Shown here: positions 17,392 to 27,536 of the stretch, in pieces | Layout: every line of letters starts with the position of its first letter | Position numbering within the stretch: position 1 is the stretch's first letter | Origin: Holophagae bacterium | Lineage (GTDB): Bacteria; Acidobacteriota; Holophagae; Acanthopleuribacterales; Acanthopleuribacteraceae | Length of the DNA: 64,000 bases | Assembly (NCBI GenBank): GCA_029263455.1 | Contig: JAJCXM010000003.1 | Location: forward strand, 353,831-417,830 | Direction: 5' to 3' | Made by a program: the position numbers and the translations under genes | The notes under the pieces: model-generated | Databases searched by the model: none | What the model was told of the DNA's origin: nothing | Seen by the model: only the letters and a program-made list of their open reading frames with translations

Positions 17392-17441
17392 GCTGAGTCG
17401 AACGACGTTGATTGTAGACAGACCACACAGGCAGGTCAACT

Positions 17442-17469
17442 AAAAAGGGAGCCGCAAGCGGCTCCCTTT
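17442..17469 (-). terminator. Intrinsic terminator of the Oar-like receptor gene
   Basis: AAAGGGAGCCGC (17444-17455) pairs with GCGGCTCCCTTT (17458-17469). The A-run at 17442-17446 supplies the T-tract on the minus strand. It sits 25 bp after the stop codon of the leftward receptor gene. Confidence 0.88.
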
Positions 17470-17493
17470 CCAAATGTGAGGATTCGTCCCAGT

Positions 17494-20400
17494 TTAGAAG
17501 CTGAAACGAAGGCCTAATTGTCCGCGCCAGCGGGATCGCAGATCATCGGTCTGGAACCGACCATCTGGGTCGCTGAACTGGATACGGTAGATAGGTTTAC
17601 CTGTGTCATCATCAATTCCACGGTACGAGATCGGTGAAACCGCGTTGTTTTGAACATACTGTACACGGCCTGCCGTGTCGTCCAATAAGTTCATGAAGTT
17701 GAAGATATCGGCCGTGATTTGGAACTTATAACGTCCCAACTTCACGTCCTGGGCAACACGTACATCTAAAGTTCGACGCCAAGGCTCACGACTTGCATTA
17801 CGTTCTACGATAGAACCGCGTGCATTTCGCAGTGCAGGGTCAGCTTCGATATAGGCATTAAAGTCAGCCCAAGTACCTCTGTCAATAATGACTTCATCTT
17901 CGCTCGCAGGCACGTACAACAAGTCGTTACTGAATTGGCCATCACCATTTAGATCACCATTAAAGGTGTTAGAAAATGGTCGACCAGACTGTGCGTTGTA
18001 GTACAACGACACTAAGGTGTTGCTTGGGAACATGTAGGCAAATGTGGCTGAGAAACGATGTTCGACATCGTAATCAGAAGCAGCCAAGGTTGGGTTGTTT
18101 GGATCGCCCGTCACTTCGTTGAAGCGCCAGTTAGAAATCGCTTGTGATGAGGTTCCATCATTAAGCGTTTCAGACTTTCCGTTTAAGTAGCTTACAGAGC
18201 TCGTCCAACGATCTTTCATGGGACGTTCCAGTTTTAGATTAAGCGTTGTTTGATCACCTTCGCTGTGATTGGTCAAATAGATGACGTCTGTCAGGGTGGG
18301 ATCAACACGATCATAAACGGGGCGTCCATCAAACGAACGTTCAGAGGTCTCAAGCAAGTTGAGGTTCTGATAAAGGATATCGTTCTCTGTTTTGCTGAAG
18401 ATAAATTCCGCCGTTGCAATGATGTCGTAGAAAGGGAGCTTCGTGTCATAGGCAATGTTGGCACGCATGACTTGTGGCATTTCGAAGCCAGGATCAATGA
18501 GATCAATCTCGTTGGTCAAGGTTCGCACGCCAGGGATTGTTTCGGGCTGGTTGAATGGATCTGGCTCAAACGGGATATGGTTATCCGCGCTGACGCCACC
18601 GGAAACACGTGCCTGAACGCGACTGTAGTCGATTCCGGTATTGCCATACTGGTTTGAGATCCAAACGAATGGTGCTCTACCAGAAAAAACGCCAATGCCG
18701 CCGCGTAATTGATGAACTGCATCACCTTTTACGTCCCAGTTAAAGCCAACTCGTGGTGACCATGCTTCATTACCATCGGCCACTTCGTCGGTTCTCAAGC
18801 CAAACAATTCCTCGGAAAGAGGATTACGGCTCGGTTTGTCAGGATAGTTAGGGATGTCAAGGCGTAAGCCCATGGTGACGTTGAGATCAGGGTTAACGGC
18901 CCATTGGTCGCCAACATAGAAGCCCAACATCTGTACGTCAAACTCGGCTGGCTGGTTAGGGTCACTTGTGTTGGAAAAGCTGTAATCGTATTGTTCAACC
19001 CAGCCATTCTCGAAGTCTTCTAGGCTATTGAATTGATAAGCACCAAAGGCTTCACGAATGAAGAGGTTCTTAAAGGAAAACAGCTCGTTGTGTGTACCGA
19101 CCGTAAGCGTGTGATTACCGCGGAAGAAGGTGACGTCATTGGTAATTTCAATGATGTCTTGATCCAAGGCGTTCTTTGTGGAAAAGCGTTCTGTTCCCAC
19201 TTCAAACTCACCACCACCGGGAAGATTCTCGATCTCAATCCAGGGGAAAGGATCGGAGACGCCTGTGCGGCGATCTTTGATGGTTTGGTAGGTAATACGG
19301 AATTCATTATAAATATCACCGAAGGTGCTATTTAACTGAAGAACCGTTGAGTTGGTTTCATTGGGGAAAATATATCCATTGCTAGGGAAGTTAAAGGTGA
19401 AACTCCCAGGGCGCAGAATATCATTCACCGCATCTATGTAGTTATGACGCAAGGTCAAACGATGCTCAGGTGAAATATTCAAGTCAAAGCGGACAAAGAA
19501 GTTGTCACTTTCCGTTTTGCGATTGGCTTCTTCGAAGCTACCTGGATCGTAACCATAGGTGTTGATCAGGATATCGCGGAAACGAACCGCTTCGTCATAA
19601 CGACCAAAGTTCTGGCCGCTGCCTGAATTGTCGCCTTCAGGGCGAATAGCCCAACCGGTTGGCTGGTCTTTATTTCTTAGCTCACCAGACACGAAAAAGA
19701 ACAATTTGTCTTTGATGATAGGTCCACCGACCGACGCGCCCGTTTGCGTTTCTTCAAACGCACCGAATTCACGGTCGTCAATTTCGCCAACAAAAGCATC
19801 GTCACGGAAGAAGTAAAATACGGATCCGTTATAGTCGTTGCTACCGCTCTTGGTTACGGCGTTGATGCCGCCACCGGTGAAGCCACCTTGGCGTACGTCA
19901 TAAGGGGCAACTAAGAGCTGAACTTCTTGGATAGCTTCGATCGAAATCGGTTGCGCTTCCGCACTACCACCTGGGTTGCCGTTTGCCGACAAACCGAAGA
20001 GGTCGTTATTAACGGCACCATCAATCAGGATATTGTTATAACGGTTATTGCGCCCAGCCACTGACAGCGTGCTCACGCCACCGTTAGAATCAAAATCATT
20101 AAAATACGATGACGTGCGGGCCAAATCTTCGATGCCACGCGCTAACGCTGGCAAGGTTTCAATGTCTTCGACCGAAATATTCGCCGAAGCACCCGTTTTT
20201 GAATCGTTGATTAAGGGATTTGATGAAGCGACGACAACCAAAGATTCTTCGATTGCATCGACCGACATTTTCAGGTCAATGGTTTCATCTTCCCCAAGTT
20301 GAAGGAAAATTTCGCTACGTTTTAGTGCAGCAAAGCCCGCCATTGTTGCGGTGACGCTATACGGGCCACCCACACGCATACTGCGGATATTATATTTACC

Positions 20401-20592
20401 GTCTGCTCGTGAGACAGCTGAGAACAGCGTTCCAGTTGGTTCATGTACTGCATTGACAACCACGCCCGGCAGAGCCGTTCCTGATCCGTCGGTTACAGAA
20501 CCGTTAATAGAAGCTGATGTAATACCCTGACCCAAGGCTGTGATGGAAATGAATCCAAGTACAACTGTCAGGATGGTCTTAGTGAATCGCAT
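17494..20592 (-). CDS. Oar-like TonB-dependent receptor
   Basis: This outer-membrane protein of 1032 residues has a signal peptide (MRFTKTILTVVLGF...GQ), then a carboxypeptidase-regulatory-like domain (about 25-110; SGTALPGVVVNAVH, RADGKYNIRSMRVGGPYSV). A plug-like segment follows (ARTSSYFNDFDSN, LSVAGRNNRYNNILIDG), then a long beta-barrel ending in LRFSF with a terminal aromatic residue. This matches the Oar/adhesion-type TonB-dependent transporters that are abundant in Acidobacteriota. Its substrate is unknown. The start at 20592 has GGGAGGAG five bases upstream; a frame extending 17 codons further is rejected. Long antisense open frames inside it are shadows. Confidence 0.9.
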   Translation of the reverse strand: MRFTKTILTVVLGFISITALGQGITSASINGSVTDGSGTALPGVVVNAVHEPTGTLFSAVSRADGKYNIRSMRVGGPYSVTATMAGFAALKRSEIFLQLGEDETIDLKMSVDAIEESLVVVASSNPLINDSKTGASANISVEDIETLPALARGIEDLARTSSYFNDFDSNGGVSTLSVAGRNNRYNNILIDGAVNNDLFGLSANGNPGGSAEAQPISIEAIQEVQLLVAPYDVRQGGFTGGGINAVTKSGSNDYNGSVFYFFRDDAFVGEIDDREFGAFEETQTGASVGGPIIKDKLFFFVSGELRNKDQPTGWAIRPEGDNSGSGQNFGRYDEAVRFRDILINTYGYDPGSFEEANRKTESDNFFVRFDLNISPEHRLTLRHNYIDAVNDILRPGSFTFNFPSNGYIFPNETNSTVLQLNSTFGDIYNEFRITYQTIKDRRTGVSDPFPWIEIENLPGGGEFEVGTERFSTKNALDQDIIEITNDVTFFRGNHTLTVGTHNELFSFKNLFIREAFGAYQFNSLEDFENGWVEQYDYSFSNTSDPNQPAEFDVQMLGFYVGDQWAVNPDLNVTMGLRLDIPNYPDKPSRNPLSEELFGLRTDEVADGNEAWSPRVGFNWDVKGDAVHQLRGGIGVFSGRAPFVWISNQYGNTGIDYSRVQARVSGGVSADNHIPFEPDPFNQPETIPGVRTLTNEIDLIDPGFEMPQVMRANIAYDTKLPFYDIIATAEFIFSKTENDILYQNLNLLETSERSFDGRPVYDRVDPTLTDVIYLTNHSEGDQTTLNLKLERPMKDRWTSSVSYLNGKSETLNDGTSSQAISNWRFNEVTGDPNNPTLAASDYDVEHRFSATFAYMFPSNTLVSLYYNAQSGRPFSNTFNGDLNGDGQFSNDLLYVPASEDEVIIDRGTWADFNAYIEADPALRNARGSIVERNASREPWRRTLDVRVAQDVKLGRYKFQITADIFNFMNLLDDTAGRVQYVQNNAVSPISYRGIDDDTGKPIYRIQFSDPDGRFQTDDLRSRWRGQLGLRFSF

Positions 20593-20823
20593 GCTCACTC
20601 CTCCCATTTTCTTATAAGTGATATCGCGCTCAAACTGGTCCAAATTCTACCCCATATGTGCGTGTTAGTGGATGGGTATGAAGCCACCTAATGAAAAACT
20701 TACGCCACATGGACATAACTAGCAATGCCTTTATGTGACAAATCTGTTAAAAGTTTGAAGAGCATACCATAACTGCGTATCAAGGTTGGTGTTAAGCAAT
20801 CATACGCGTATGAACGACAGGGG

Positions 20824-20852
20824 TTGCGAGCTTGGCAGGGCAATTGTAGACT
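20824..20852 (+). promoter_or_regulatory. Candidate promoter of the transsulfuration operon
   Basis: TTGCGA (20824-20829) and TAGACT (20847-20852) are separated by 17 bp, giving a start near 20859 and a short leader before the ATG at 20881. The call rests on a four-of-six consensus match in each box and on position. Confidence 0.35.
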
Positions 20853-20880
20853 TAGGCCGGAATTTGAACTTGAGGTCGAT

Positions 20881-21810
20881 ATGCACGTTACCAAGTCACT
20901 AATTGAATTGATCGGGAAGACCCCGCTGCTGGATTGCACCCCTTTGACAGGACGAGGCTCCGCTCGTTTGGTCGCTAAACTTGAACTAGTTAATCCGGGC
21001 GGCAGTATCAAGGACAGACCCGCGCTGTCCATGATCGAGGCCGCAGAAGAAGCCGGATTCTTAAGACCAGGAATGACCATTGTCGAACCAACCGCAGGGA
21101 ATACAGGCATCGGCTTGGCGCTTGTTGGAAACCTAAAAGGATACAAAACAGCCTTTTTTGTGCCTGCCCGCATGAGTCAAGAAAAGATAACTTGTATGCA
21201 GTTATTGGGCGCAGAAGTCCACCTAGTGGATAAGGACCTGGGCATGCAGGACTGCATTAAACTGGCACAGGACTTTGCCGAAAAAACAGGCAACTGTTAC
21301 ATGCCTCAGCAGTTTGAAAACACGGCGAACCCGGATCAGGCCGAAGATTTCCTGGGGCCCGAAGTTCATGAACAGCTTGGCTATTACCCCGATGGTATCG
21401 CCATTGGCTCGGGAACAGGCGGTACCTTTACTGGCTTAGCTCGCTGGTTAAGAAAGAATCACGCTTCCGCTAAATGCTGGTGTGTTCAGCCGGTTGGCAG
21501 CGTATTTGACGGCGACAAAAAAGGAAGCTATCAGGTTGAAGGCATCGGCAATAGTTTTGTACCCCCCACCCTTGATCTGAGCTTAGCCGATCGCATTGTC
21601 TCGGTGGCAGACACTCAGTCTTTTAAACGTGTCAAACAAGCGGCCAGCGAACTTGGACTCCTGTTGGGCGGATCTTCGGGTGCCAATCTGGACGCAGCTA
21701 TCGAGCTATGCCATGAACTTGGACCCGGTAAAACCGTATTAACCGTATTGCCCGACGGTTTAGAACGTTACTTAAGTAAACCGTGGGTACAAAAATTAAT
21801 TAAGGAATAA
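20881..21810 (+). CDS. Cystathionine beta-synthase/cysteine synthase family
   Basis: This 309-residue fold-type II PLP enzyme has the Schiff-base lysine K44 in GGSIKDRPA, the substrate loop TAGNTGIG at 71-78 and the phosphate loop GSGTGGT at 176-182. It lacks the C-terminal CBS domains of the eukaryotic beta-synthase. Because a cystathionine gamma-lyase-like gene follows five bases later, the likely reaction is cystathionine formation from homocysteine and (O-acetyl)serine, as in the reverse transsulfuration pair MccA/MccB. Plain O-acetylserine sulfhydrylase activity cannot be excluded. GAGG lies upstream of the ATG. Confidence 0.88.
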   Translation: MHVTKSLIELIGKTPLLDCTPLTGRGSARLVAKLELVNPGGSIKDRPALSMIEAAEEAGFLRPGMTIVEPTAGNTGIGLALVGNLKGYKTAFFVPARMSQEKITCMQLLGAEVHLVDKDLGMQDCIKLAQDFAEKTGNCYMPQQFENTANPDQAEDFLGPEVHEQLGYYPDGIAIGSGTGGTFTGLARWLRKNHASAKCWCVQPVGSVFDGDKKGSYQVEGIGNSFVPPTLDLSLADRIVSVADTQSFKRVKQAASELGLLLGGSSGANLDAAIELCHELGPGKTVLTVLPDGLERYLSKPWVQKLIKE

Positions 21811-21815
21811 AAATT

Positions 21816-22952
21816 ATGGGATTTGCCACCGATGCCATTCATGCTGGTCAGTGGGCTGACCCACTGTCAGGAGCCGTTATGGTTCCGATCTATCAGACAT
21901 CCACCTATAAACAAGAAGGGCTGGGGAACCACAAGGGTTACGAGTACGCAAGGACAAAGAACCCTACCCGAACGGCACTTGAAGATAATCTAGCCGCGTT
22001 GGAGAAAGGCGCAGTTGGCTTTGCCTTTGCCTCAGGAATGGCAGCTATTAATGCGCTAATGTCGTTATTCAGCTCAGGTGATCATTTTGTGGTCACGGCC
22101 AACACATATGGCGGTACCTTTCGGTTATTCGACAAGATTCTGACCCGTTTCGGCATGACATTTGACTATGTTGACACGTCAAATCTCGAAGCCGTCAAGG
22201 GCGCGCTCAAAAGCAATACGAAGATGATTTTTGTTGAGACGCCCACTAATCCGTTGCTGACATTGACGGATATCGCTCAAATAGCGGCGTTAGCCAAACA
22301 ACATGGCTCATTGCTTTGTGTCGACAACACTTTTGCGACGCCTTACCGTCAGCGACCCATAGAGCTTGGCGCCGATTTTGTGGTTCATAGCACCACTAAA
22401 TACATCAATGGTCATTCAGATTCGGTTGGCGGCATACTGGTCGCCCGCGAGGCATCCTGGTCCGAACCCATCCATTTCATCCAAAACTCAGCAGGCGCTA
22501 TTTTGGGACCCATGGATTCTTGGCTCACATTGCGCGGAATCAAAACGCTTGCCGTGCGCATGGACCGCCACGAGTCAAATGGTCGCGCCATTGCTCAATT
22601 CTTAGAAGACGATTCGCGCATTGATCGCATTTACTATCCAGGAAGCCGCGATTTCCCTCAGCGCGAATTGGCCGATAGTCAAATGGGATCGTACGGTGCC
22701 ATCGTTAGTTTTGTGGTCAAAGATATTGATCGAGCTAAGTTGGTTCTTGAACGCTTCCGCGTGTTTACGCTAGCCGAGTCTTTAGGAGGCGTTGAATCGT
22801 TGGTATGCCATCCAGCAGTTATGACCCATGCGTCTGTACCCTTCGACATCCGCGAGAAGTTAGGAATTGTTGGCGGACTGATACGTTTATCGGTTGGCAT
22901 TGAAGACATTGATGACCTGATTTCTGATCTGGACCAAGCACTGAGTGTCTAG
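21816..22952 (+). CDS. Cystathionine gamma-lyase-like PLP enzyme
   Basis: This 378-residue Cys/Met metabolism PLP enzyme (fold type I) has Schiff-base lysine K195 in HSTTKYINGHSD. The YEYARTKNPTR segment provides the phosphate-binding tyrosine and arginine, and VDNTFATPY carries the cofactor aspartate. The ESLGGVESL and RLSVGIED motifs fit gamma-lyase and gamma-synthase members. Paired with the upstream beta-synthase it should complete methionine-to-cysteine transsulfuration by cleaving cystathionine to cysteine. A gamma-synthase activity is possible. Its last eight bases overlap the next gene. Confidence 0.9.
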   Translation: MGFATDAIHAGQWADPLSGAVMVPIYQTSTYKQEGLGNHKGYEYARTKNPTRTALEDNLAALEKGAVGFAFASGMAAINALMSLFSSGDHFVVTANTYGGTFRLFDKILTRFGMTFDYVDTSNLEAVKGALKSNTKMIFVETPTNPLLTLTDIAQIAALAKQHGSLLCVDNTFATPYRQRPIELGADFVVHSTTKYINGHSDSVGGILVAREASWSEPIHFIQNSAGAILGPMDSWLTLRGIKTLAVRMDRHESNGRAIAQFLEDDSRIDRIYYPGSRDFPQRELADSQMGSYGAIVSFVVKDIDRAKLVLERFRVFTLAESLGGVESLVCHPAVMTHASVPFDIREKLGIVGGLIRLSVGIEDIDDLISDLDQALSV

Positions 22953-24003
22953 ATCTAAATTCATATCAAGTGCCCTTGCGGCGATGTTTATTGTGTGTTG
23001 CGGAAGTCAACAAGGAAACGTTGAGCAGCCCTTTAACGAGCCCGACCAGCCGACCGCTGCCACCGAGCCTAACGAGGAACTCGACATAGTTGAGATCCCA
23101 ACCCAATGGATTACCATCAACCGGCCGCCTGAACCGCTTCCAGTTGTGGCTCAAGGCTTGTCTTTTCAGATGTCAAGTCACGCGTTACCGACTGGGGCCC
23201 AACGTCACCGTCCTGTTGCCGATGTCATTCTCAATGCTAAGAACGACATCATCATGTGCTTTCCAGAACGCAACCACGTGATCCGTTTTGATTTTCCTGA
23301 ATACAAAACCCAAATTTACGGACCTCATAGTGATGGCGGCAACGGCGCACCGATTTCGCACCCATCAAAACTGGCCTATTGGGATTCGCTTGTTTGGGTG
23401 AGTAATGACAAAGACGAAACCGTTGTCGCCCTAAAAGACGATGGATCCTTACATACCATGGTCTACGTTTTGGATGTCCCTGAACCCACCGCCGGCCCCA
23501 ACCAAGAATTCCTGGGCTCCTTTCCTGAACAACAAAAGGCTTGGGTCCGTTTCGACAAGGCTGGCAAATACCAGAAAGGCTATGTTTTTTACGAACCCTT
23601 ACATGGCGAACCCAGCGATCAGTTTCGGGCAGGACACACCGTTATCGAGTCTAACTGGGACTTCCATTTTGTTAATAAGCTGGGATCACGGCTGGCCAGC
23701 TACCAAAAAGACGGAATGATGACCCACCTGTTTGAATTGGACCTCAACCTTCTGGGCGCCGTGCGGGCGGAAGATCTGGCCACATATAAAGACGGATTCT
23801 TGGTTTTGCTGGTCGACCAAACACAAAAACTCTCCTATGTTTTGGCATTACAGCCATTGAGCGGTGACTACCAGCTGTTCCGCACACCCATGTTCGCCGA
23901 CGGCATGGACGCCAACGACACCTACCTTGTCTTATTTGACAAACAACGCGGCGCAGTTCAGACATGGAAATGGCAAAATGTGGCGCAAAGCCATACCCCT
24001 TAA
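22945..24003 (+). CDS. Putative lipoprotein with propeller-like repeats
   Basis: This 352-residue protein begins with a lipoprotein-like leader (SSALAAMFIVCCGS) in which one of the two adjacent cysteines could be lipidated. A Pro/Glu-rich spacer leads to a beta-rich domain with blade-like segments (ILNAKNDIIMCFPERNHVIRFDF, LVWVSNDKDETVVALKDDG). It is probably periplasmic or outer-membrane anchored. I do not recognise the family. The GTG start lies eight bases before the upstream stop, and its own end overlaps the Rieske gene by 26 bp, so it belongs to the transsulfuration operon. Confidence 0.7.
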   Translation: MSRSKFISSALAAMFIVCCGSQQGNVEQPFNEPDQPTAATEPNEELDIVEIPTQWITINRPPEPLPVVAQGLSFQMSSHALPTGAQRHRPVADVILNAKNDIIMCFPERNHVIRFDFPEYKTQIYGPHSDGGNGAPISHPSKLAYWDSLVWVSNDKDETVVALKDDGSLHTMVYVLDVPEPTAGPNQEFLGSFPEQQKAWVRFDKAGKYQKGYVFYEPLHGEPSDQFRAGHTVIESNWDFHFVNKLGSRLASYQKDGMMTHLFELDLNLLGAVRAEDLATYKDGFLVLLVDQTQKLSYVLALQPLSGDYQLFRTPMFADGMDANDTYLVLFDKQRGAVQTWKWQNVAQSHTP

Positions 24004-24331
24004 GGATTTACCTTCCGGTCAATCCGCTTGTGTGAATATAGACGGTATTCGAATAGGCCTCTTCCACACAACATCGGGACTCTTTGCAATCGACAATACC
24101 TGCCCTCACCAAGAGGGTGAGTTAGATCAGGGGACCGTTGACGGCATCGTCGTTTTTTGCCCACTGCACCAATGGCGATTTCGACTAACAGATGGACTAT
24201 GCGACGTTGGATCGAGTTATGATCTATCGAGTTATGAAACAAGAGTTCATGAAGGATGGATATGGATCAATCCAGAGTCGGGTCAGCTAGCCGAACGCAA
24301 CGACGACATCGATTATTTCGAGGATGGCTGA
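23978..24331 (+). CDS. Rieske [2Fe-2S] ferredoxin
   Basis: This small 117-residue protein has the two cluster-binding boxes C42-x-H44 (TCPHQEG) and C61-x2-H64 (CPLHQW), as in NirD and the ferredoxins of dioxygenase systems. It should be a soluble electron carrier. No matching oxygenase or nitrite reductase is adjacent, so the partner is unknown. It overlaps the lipoprotein gene upstream by 26 bp and the DUF4846 gene downstream by 76 bp, a very compact arrangement. The ATG at 23978 is chosen because the domain begins at once. Confidence 0.85.
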   Translation: MWRKAIPLKDLPSGQSACVNIDGIRIGLFHTTSGLFAIDNTCPHQEGELDQGTVDGIVVFCPLHQWRFRLTDGLCDVGSSYDLSSYETRVHEGWIWINPESGQLAERNDDIDYFEDG

Positions 24332-25131
24332 TCTTCGTATCGTCGATCGTCGCAATGGCCCAACCAAGTTACCCATGGGCAGAAAGTGTTGGTCCGCGTC
24401 GCCTTTCAGATATCGCTCCGCCAGCAAATTACACCAGACCAGTCAGTGACACCAATTCATTCGCCTCTTGGTTACGTGGGCTACCTTTAAAACAACCTGG
24501 CGCTCGCGTCCACCTTTACGATGGTCGACTCAAGCGCAATCAGAACGCGCAATACGAAGTCATAGATATTGACGTCGGGCAATCCAACTTGCAGCAATGT
24601 GCCGATGCGGTGATCCGTCTGCATGCTGAGTTCATGTTCGCCCACCGCGATGCTCAACAAATATGCTACGACTTCACCAGCGGCGATCCAGCCTGTTGGC
24701 AACAGTGGTATTCCGGTATGCGTCCGCAAGTCAACGGCTCTAAAGTACGGTGGCTGTCACAAGCTTTACATGATTCGAGCTACAAAAACTTTCGCCGTTA
24801 CCTCAATATTGTTTTTGCCTATGCCGGAACTGCTTCGCTGGCAGCACAACTCCCAAAAGTCGACGTCGGAGAGCCCATGCAAATTGGCGATGTCTTCATC
24901 AAACCTGGGTTTCCGGGACACGCCGTTTTAGTTATTGACCTTGTAGTGGACGCCAACGGAAACCGTAAAATGTTGCTGGCGCAGTCCTATATGCCAGCCC
25001 AGGAAGTTCATATTCTTAAAAACCCGAATCAGGTATCGCCTTGGTATGATAGTGAAAGCGATCAGCCTTTGGTAACACCGGAATGGCGTTTTGAAAGAAC
25101 GCAACGCTACCGCTTGCCACACGTTGATTGA
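24256..25131 (+). CDS. DUF4846 family secreted protein
   Basis: This 291-residue protein has an N-terminal hydrophobic stretch (GWLIFVSSIVAMA) after a basic segment, so it is probably exported. The remainder matches the DUF4846 pattern as I remember it: FASWLRGLPLK, VHLYDGRLK, QQCADAVIRLHAEF, GDVFIKPGFPGHAVLVID and LLAQSYMPAQEVHIL. No activity is known for the family to my knowledge. The start at 24256 lies inside the Rieske gene. No good ribosome binding site distinguishes it from the ATG two codons later. Confidence 0.78.
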   Translation: MDMDQSRVGSASRTQRRHRLFRGWLIFVSSIVAMAQPSYPWAESVGPRRLSDIAPPANYTRPVSDTNSFASWLRGLPLKQPGARVHLYDGRLKRNQNAQYEVIDIDVGQSNLQQCADAVIRLHAEFMFAHRDAQQICYDFTSGDPACWQQWYSGMRPQVNGSKVRWLSQALHDSSYKNFRRYLNIVFAYAGTASLAAQLPKVDVGEPMQIGDVFIKPGFPGHAVLVIDLVVDANGNRKMLLAQSYMPAQEVHILKNPNQVSPWYDSESDQPLVTPEWRFERTQRYRLPHVD

Positions 25132-25231
25132 GTCAATGATTCAATTAACTTGGAATGACTTACCGGTCCAGAATGGTTGTTAAGTTAAGACACGGCCTTG
25201 TCATGTCGCGGTCAATGAGCGGGAGGTATTT

Positions 25232-27460
25232 GTGTCGATCTGTATGCGCAAGACTCGGTTTGTTTTCATTGTGTTTGTCGTCCTAACTTCGGAGGTTATT
25301 TTGAGTCAAGAATCGCATCGCGCCAGACCTGAAATACCCAACCAGTCAGCGCTGGAAGCATTGCCAAAAGATGGCGGAACAAATTGGAACCGACTCGTTT
25401 TTGAGCAAAGTCCCTATCTACTACAACACGCGGCCAATCCGGTCGACTGGTTTCCATGGGGCGACGCCGCTTTTGAGAAAGCGCGTCAAGAGAACAAACC
25501 CATCTTTCTTTCCATCGGCTACGCCACCTGTCATTGGTGCCACGTCATGGAACATGAGTCTTTTGAAGATGAGGAAGTCGCCGCGCTAATAAATGCCCAT
25601 TTTGTAGCAATCAAGGTTGATCGCGAAGAGAGACCCGACATAGACTCCATTTATATGGCCGCTTGCCAAGCAGCTACGGGTAGCGGGGGTTGGCCCTTAA
25701 CTGCCATCTTAGATCATCAAAAACAGCCTTTTTTTGTCGGCACCTATTTCCCTAAACACGGTGTTCAAGGACGCCCAGGCATGATGGATCTCATTCCAAA
25801 AATTGCCGATCTTTGGGAAAACCAGCGCGACGATATTTATCAAGCAGCAACCCGCCTTACCGAGCACCTCAAGACCATGTCACTGATTCAGCCGGGCCAG
25901 GCACCGACGCGTAGCTTGGTTGAGCAGGCCGTTTCACAATTATCAGATCGATACGACGCTCAACATGGTGGGTTCGGTCAGGCACCTAAATTTCCAACAC
26001 CCCACAACCTCATGCTGTTACTCCGTCATTGGTATTCAAGCAAAGATGCGAATACCTTGAAAATGGTCACCCACACGCTTAAATCCATGCGTGCTGGCGG
26101 CGTTTATGATCATATTGGATTCGGATTACATCGTTACTCAACGGATCGCCATTGGCTCTTACCTCATTTCGAGAAGATGCTTTATGACCAGGCACTTCTA
26201 GTAATGGCTTGTGCTGAGACTTTTCAAATCACCAGCGACGAGGCTTTCAAAGAAACGGCCAGCGAAGTCGTTACCTACGTCCTTCGCGATTTGACCTCTT
26301 CAGAGGGTGGTTTTTATTCAGCTGAAGATGCTGATAGTGAAGGTGAAGAAGGCAAGTTCTACGTTTGGACGCCAGATCAAGTCCGACAGCTCTTGGGTGA
26401 TAAAGATGCCGATTGGTTTAACCGTCATTTTCAAATCGTGGCTGGTGGAAATTTTGTCGAGCAATCTAAAGGAATCAAAACAGGCGAATCAATCCCCCAT
26501 TTACGCCAATCTTGGGTAGAGATAGCCAAAGCGGATGACAAGGACATCAAGTTGGTTAAACAGCGTTATGAAAAGATTCGCCAGAAATTGTTTGACCATC
26601 GCGAAAAACGCATCCATCCGTTTAAAGACGACAAGATTTTGACAGATTGGAATGGGCTGATGATTGCTGCCTTGGCTAAATCAGGTCGCGCGTTCGGAAA
26701 TTCGGATCATATTGAAGCGTCTGCGAAAGCGGCAGCCTTCGTTTGGTCACAGTTAAGCCGAGATGGGAAGCTACTCAAACGAACCCGAAACGGGAAAGCG
26801 GGATTACAAGCCCACTTAGAAGACTATGCCTTCTATATTTGGGGTCTTATTGAACTCTACGAAGCAACGGGTGACGAGCAGTATTTGGCTCGTGCCATTG
26901 ATTTATCAGCCTTAGTCCAAAAAGAATTTGCTGATATCGAGCGCGGAGGTTTTTTCCAGACAGCCCACCATTCAGAAACGCTTATTATCCGTCAGAAAGA
27001 TATCTATGACGGCGCCATTCCCTCGGGCAACTCCGTCATGGCACTCAATCTTTTGCGGTTAAGCAAAATGACAGGAAATCAGGATTACGATAAACAGGCT
27101 CAGAGTATCTTTACCGCCTTTTCGAAGTCACTGCATCAATACCCGTCTGGCCATTCATTCTTATTAATGGCCCTAGACTTTGCTACGACATCAACCAGTG
27201 AGGTCGTCATCGCAATGGGCAAATCTGAGCAAAAAAACGGCGCTATGTTGAAGGCTCTAAACGCCAGGTTCATGCCGCACACAGTCATTCTGCAGAGAAC
27301 AGGAGACGATGACCCGATCACGAAACTGGCGCCATTTACCGCTTTACAGAAAGCCGTGGACCAACGAGACACAGCCTATGTTTGTCGGAACTTCGCTTGT
27401 CAGGCACCGACCAACGATATCGACGTCATGATCAAAGCCATCGAACCCCAAGCCAAATAG
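25232..27460 (+). CDS. DUF255/YyaL thioredoxin-domain protein, exported
   Basis: This protein of 742 residues belongs to the YyaL/SPATA20 family. The N-terminal thioredoxin-like DUF255 domain (about 50-215) has CHWCH at 100-104 in the usual [17 protein letters not shown] context and the [10 protein letters not shown] block. The C-terminal (alpha/alpha)6 barrel resembles N-acylglucosamine 2-epimerase and glycosidase folds ([25 protein letters not shown]). Unusually for the family, a hydrophobic leader (residues 8-25) suggests export. The biochemical role of the family is unsettled. The GTG start is supported by GGGAGG six bases upstream. Confidence 0.88.
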   Translation: MSICMRKTRFVFIVFVVLTSEVILSQESHRARPEIPNQSALEALPKDGGTNWNRLVFEQSPYLLQHAANPVDWFPWGDAAFEKARQENKPIFLSIGYATCHWCHVMEHESFEDEEVAALINAHFVAIKVDREERPDIDSIYMAACQAATGSGGWPLTAILDHQKQPFFVGTYFPKHGVQGRPGMMDLIPKIADLWENQRDDIYQAATRLTEHLKTMSLIQPGQAPTRSLVEQAVSQLSDRYDAQHGGFGQAPKFPTPHNLMLLLRHWYSSKDANTLKMVTHTLKSMRAGGVYDHIGFGLHRYSTDRHWLLPHFEKMLYDQALLVMACAETFQITSDEAFKETASEVVTYVLRDLTSSEGGFYSAEDADSEGEEGKFYVWTPDQVRQLLGDKDADWFNRHFQIVAGGNFVEQSKGIKTGESIPHLRQSWVEIAKADDKDIKLVKQRYEKIRQKLFDHREKRIHPFKDDKILTDWNGLMIAALAKSGRAFGNSDHIEASAKAAAFVWSQLSRDGKLLKRTRNGKAGLQAHLEDYAFYIWGLIELYEATGDEQYLARAIDLSALVQKEFADIERGGFFQTAHHSETLIIRQKDIYDGAIPSGNSVMALNLLRLSKMTGNQDYDKQAQSIFTAFSKSLHQYPSGHSFLLMALDFATTSTSEVVIAMGKSEQKNGAMLKALNARFMPHTVILQRTGDDDPITKLAPFTALQKAVDQRDTAYVCRNFACQAPTNDIDVMIKAIEPQAK

Positions 27461-27536
27461 TTTGGACCCTACGGCATCGATTCAAACACCGTAAGCCATC
27501 CCAACCTCAACTCACGTCTGCTTCCAACTTGGACGC

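Noticed and set aside
18250..18657. A 135-codon frame antisense to the Oar-like receptor
   Set aside because: It is a shadow of a well-supported gene; composition follows the opposite strand's codons.
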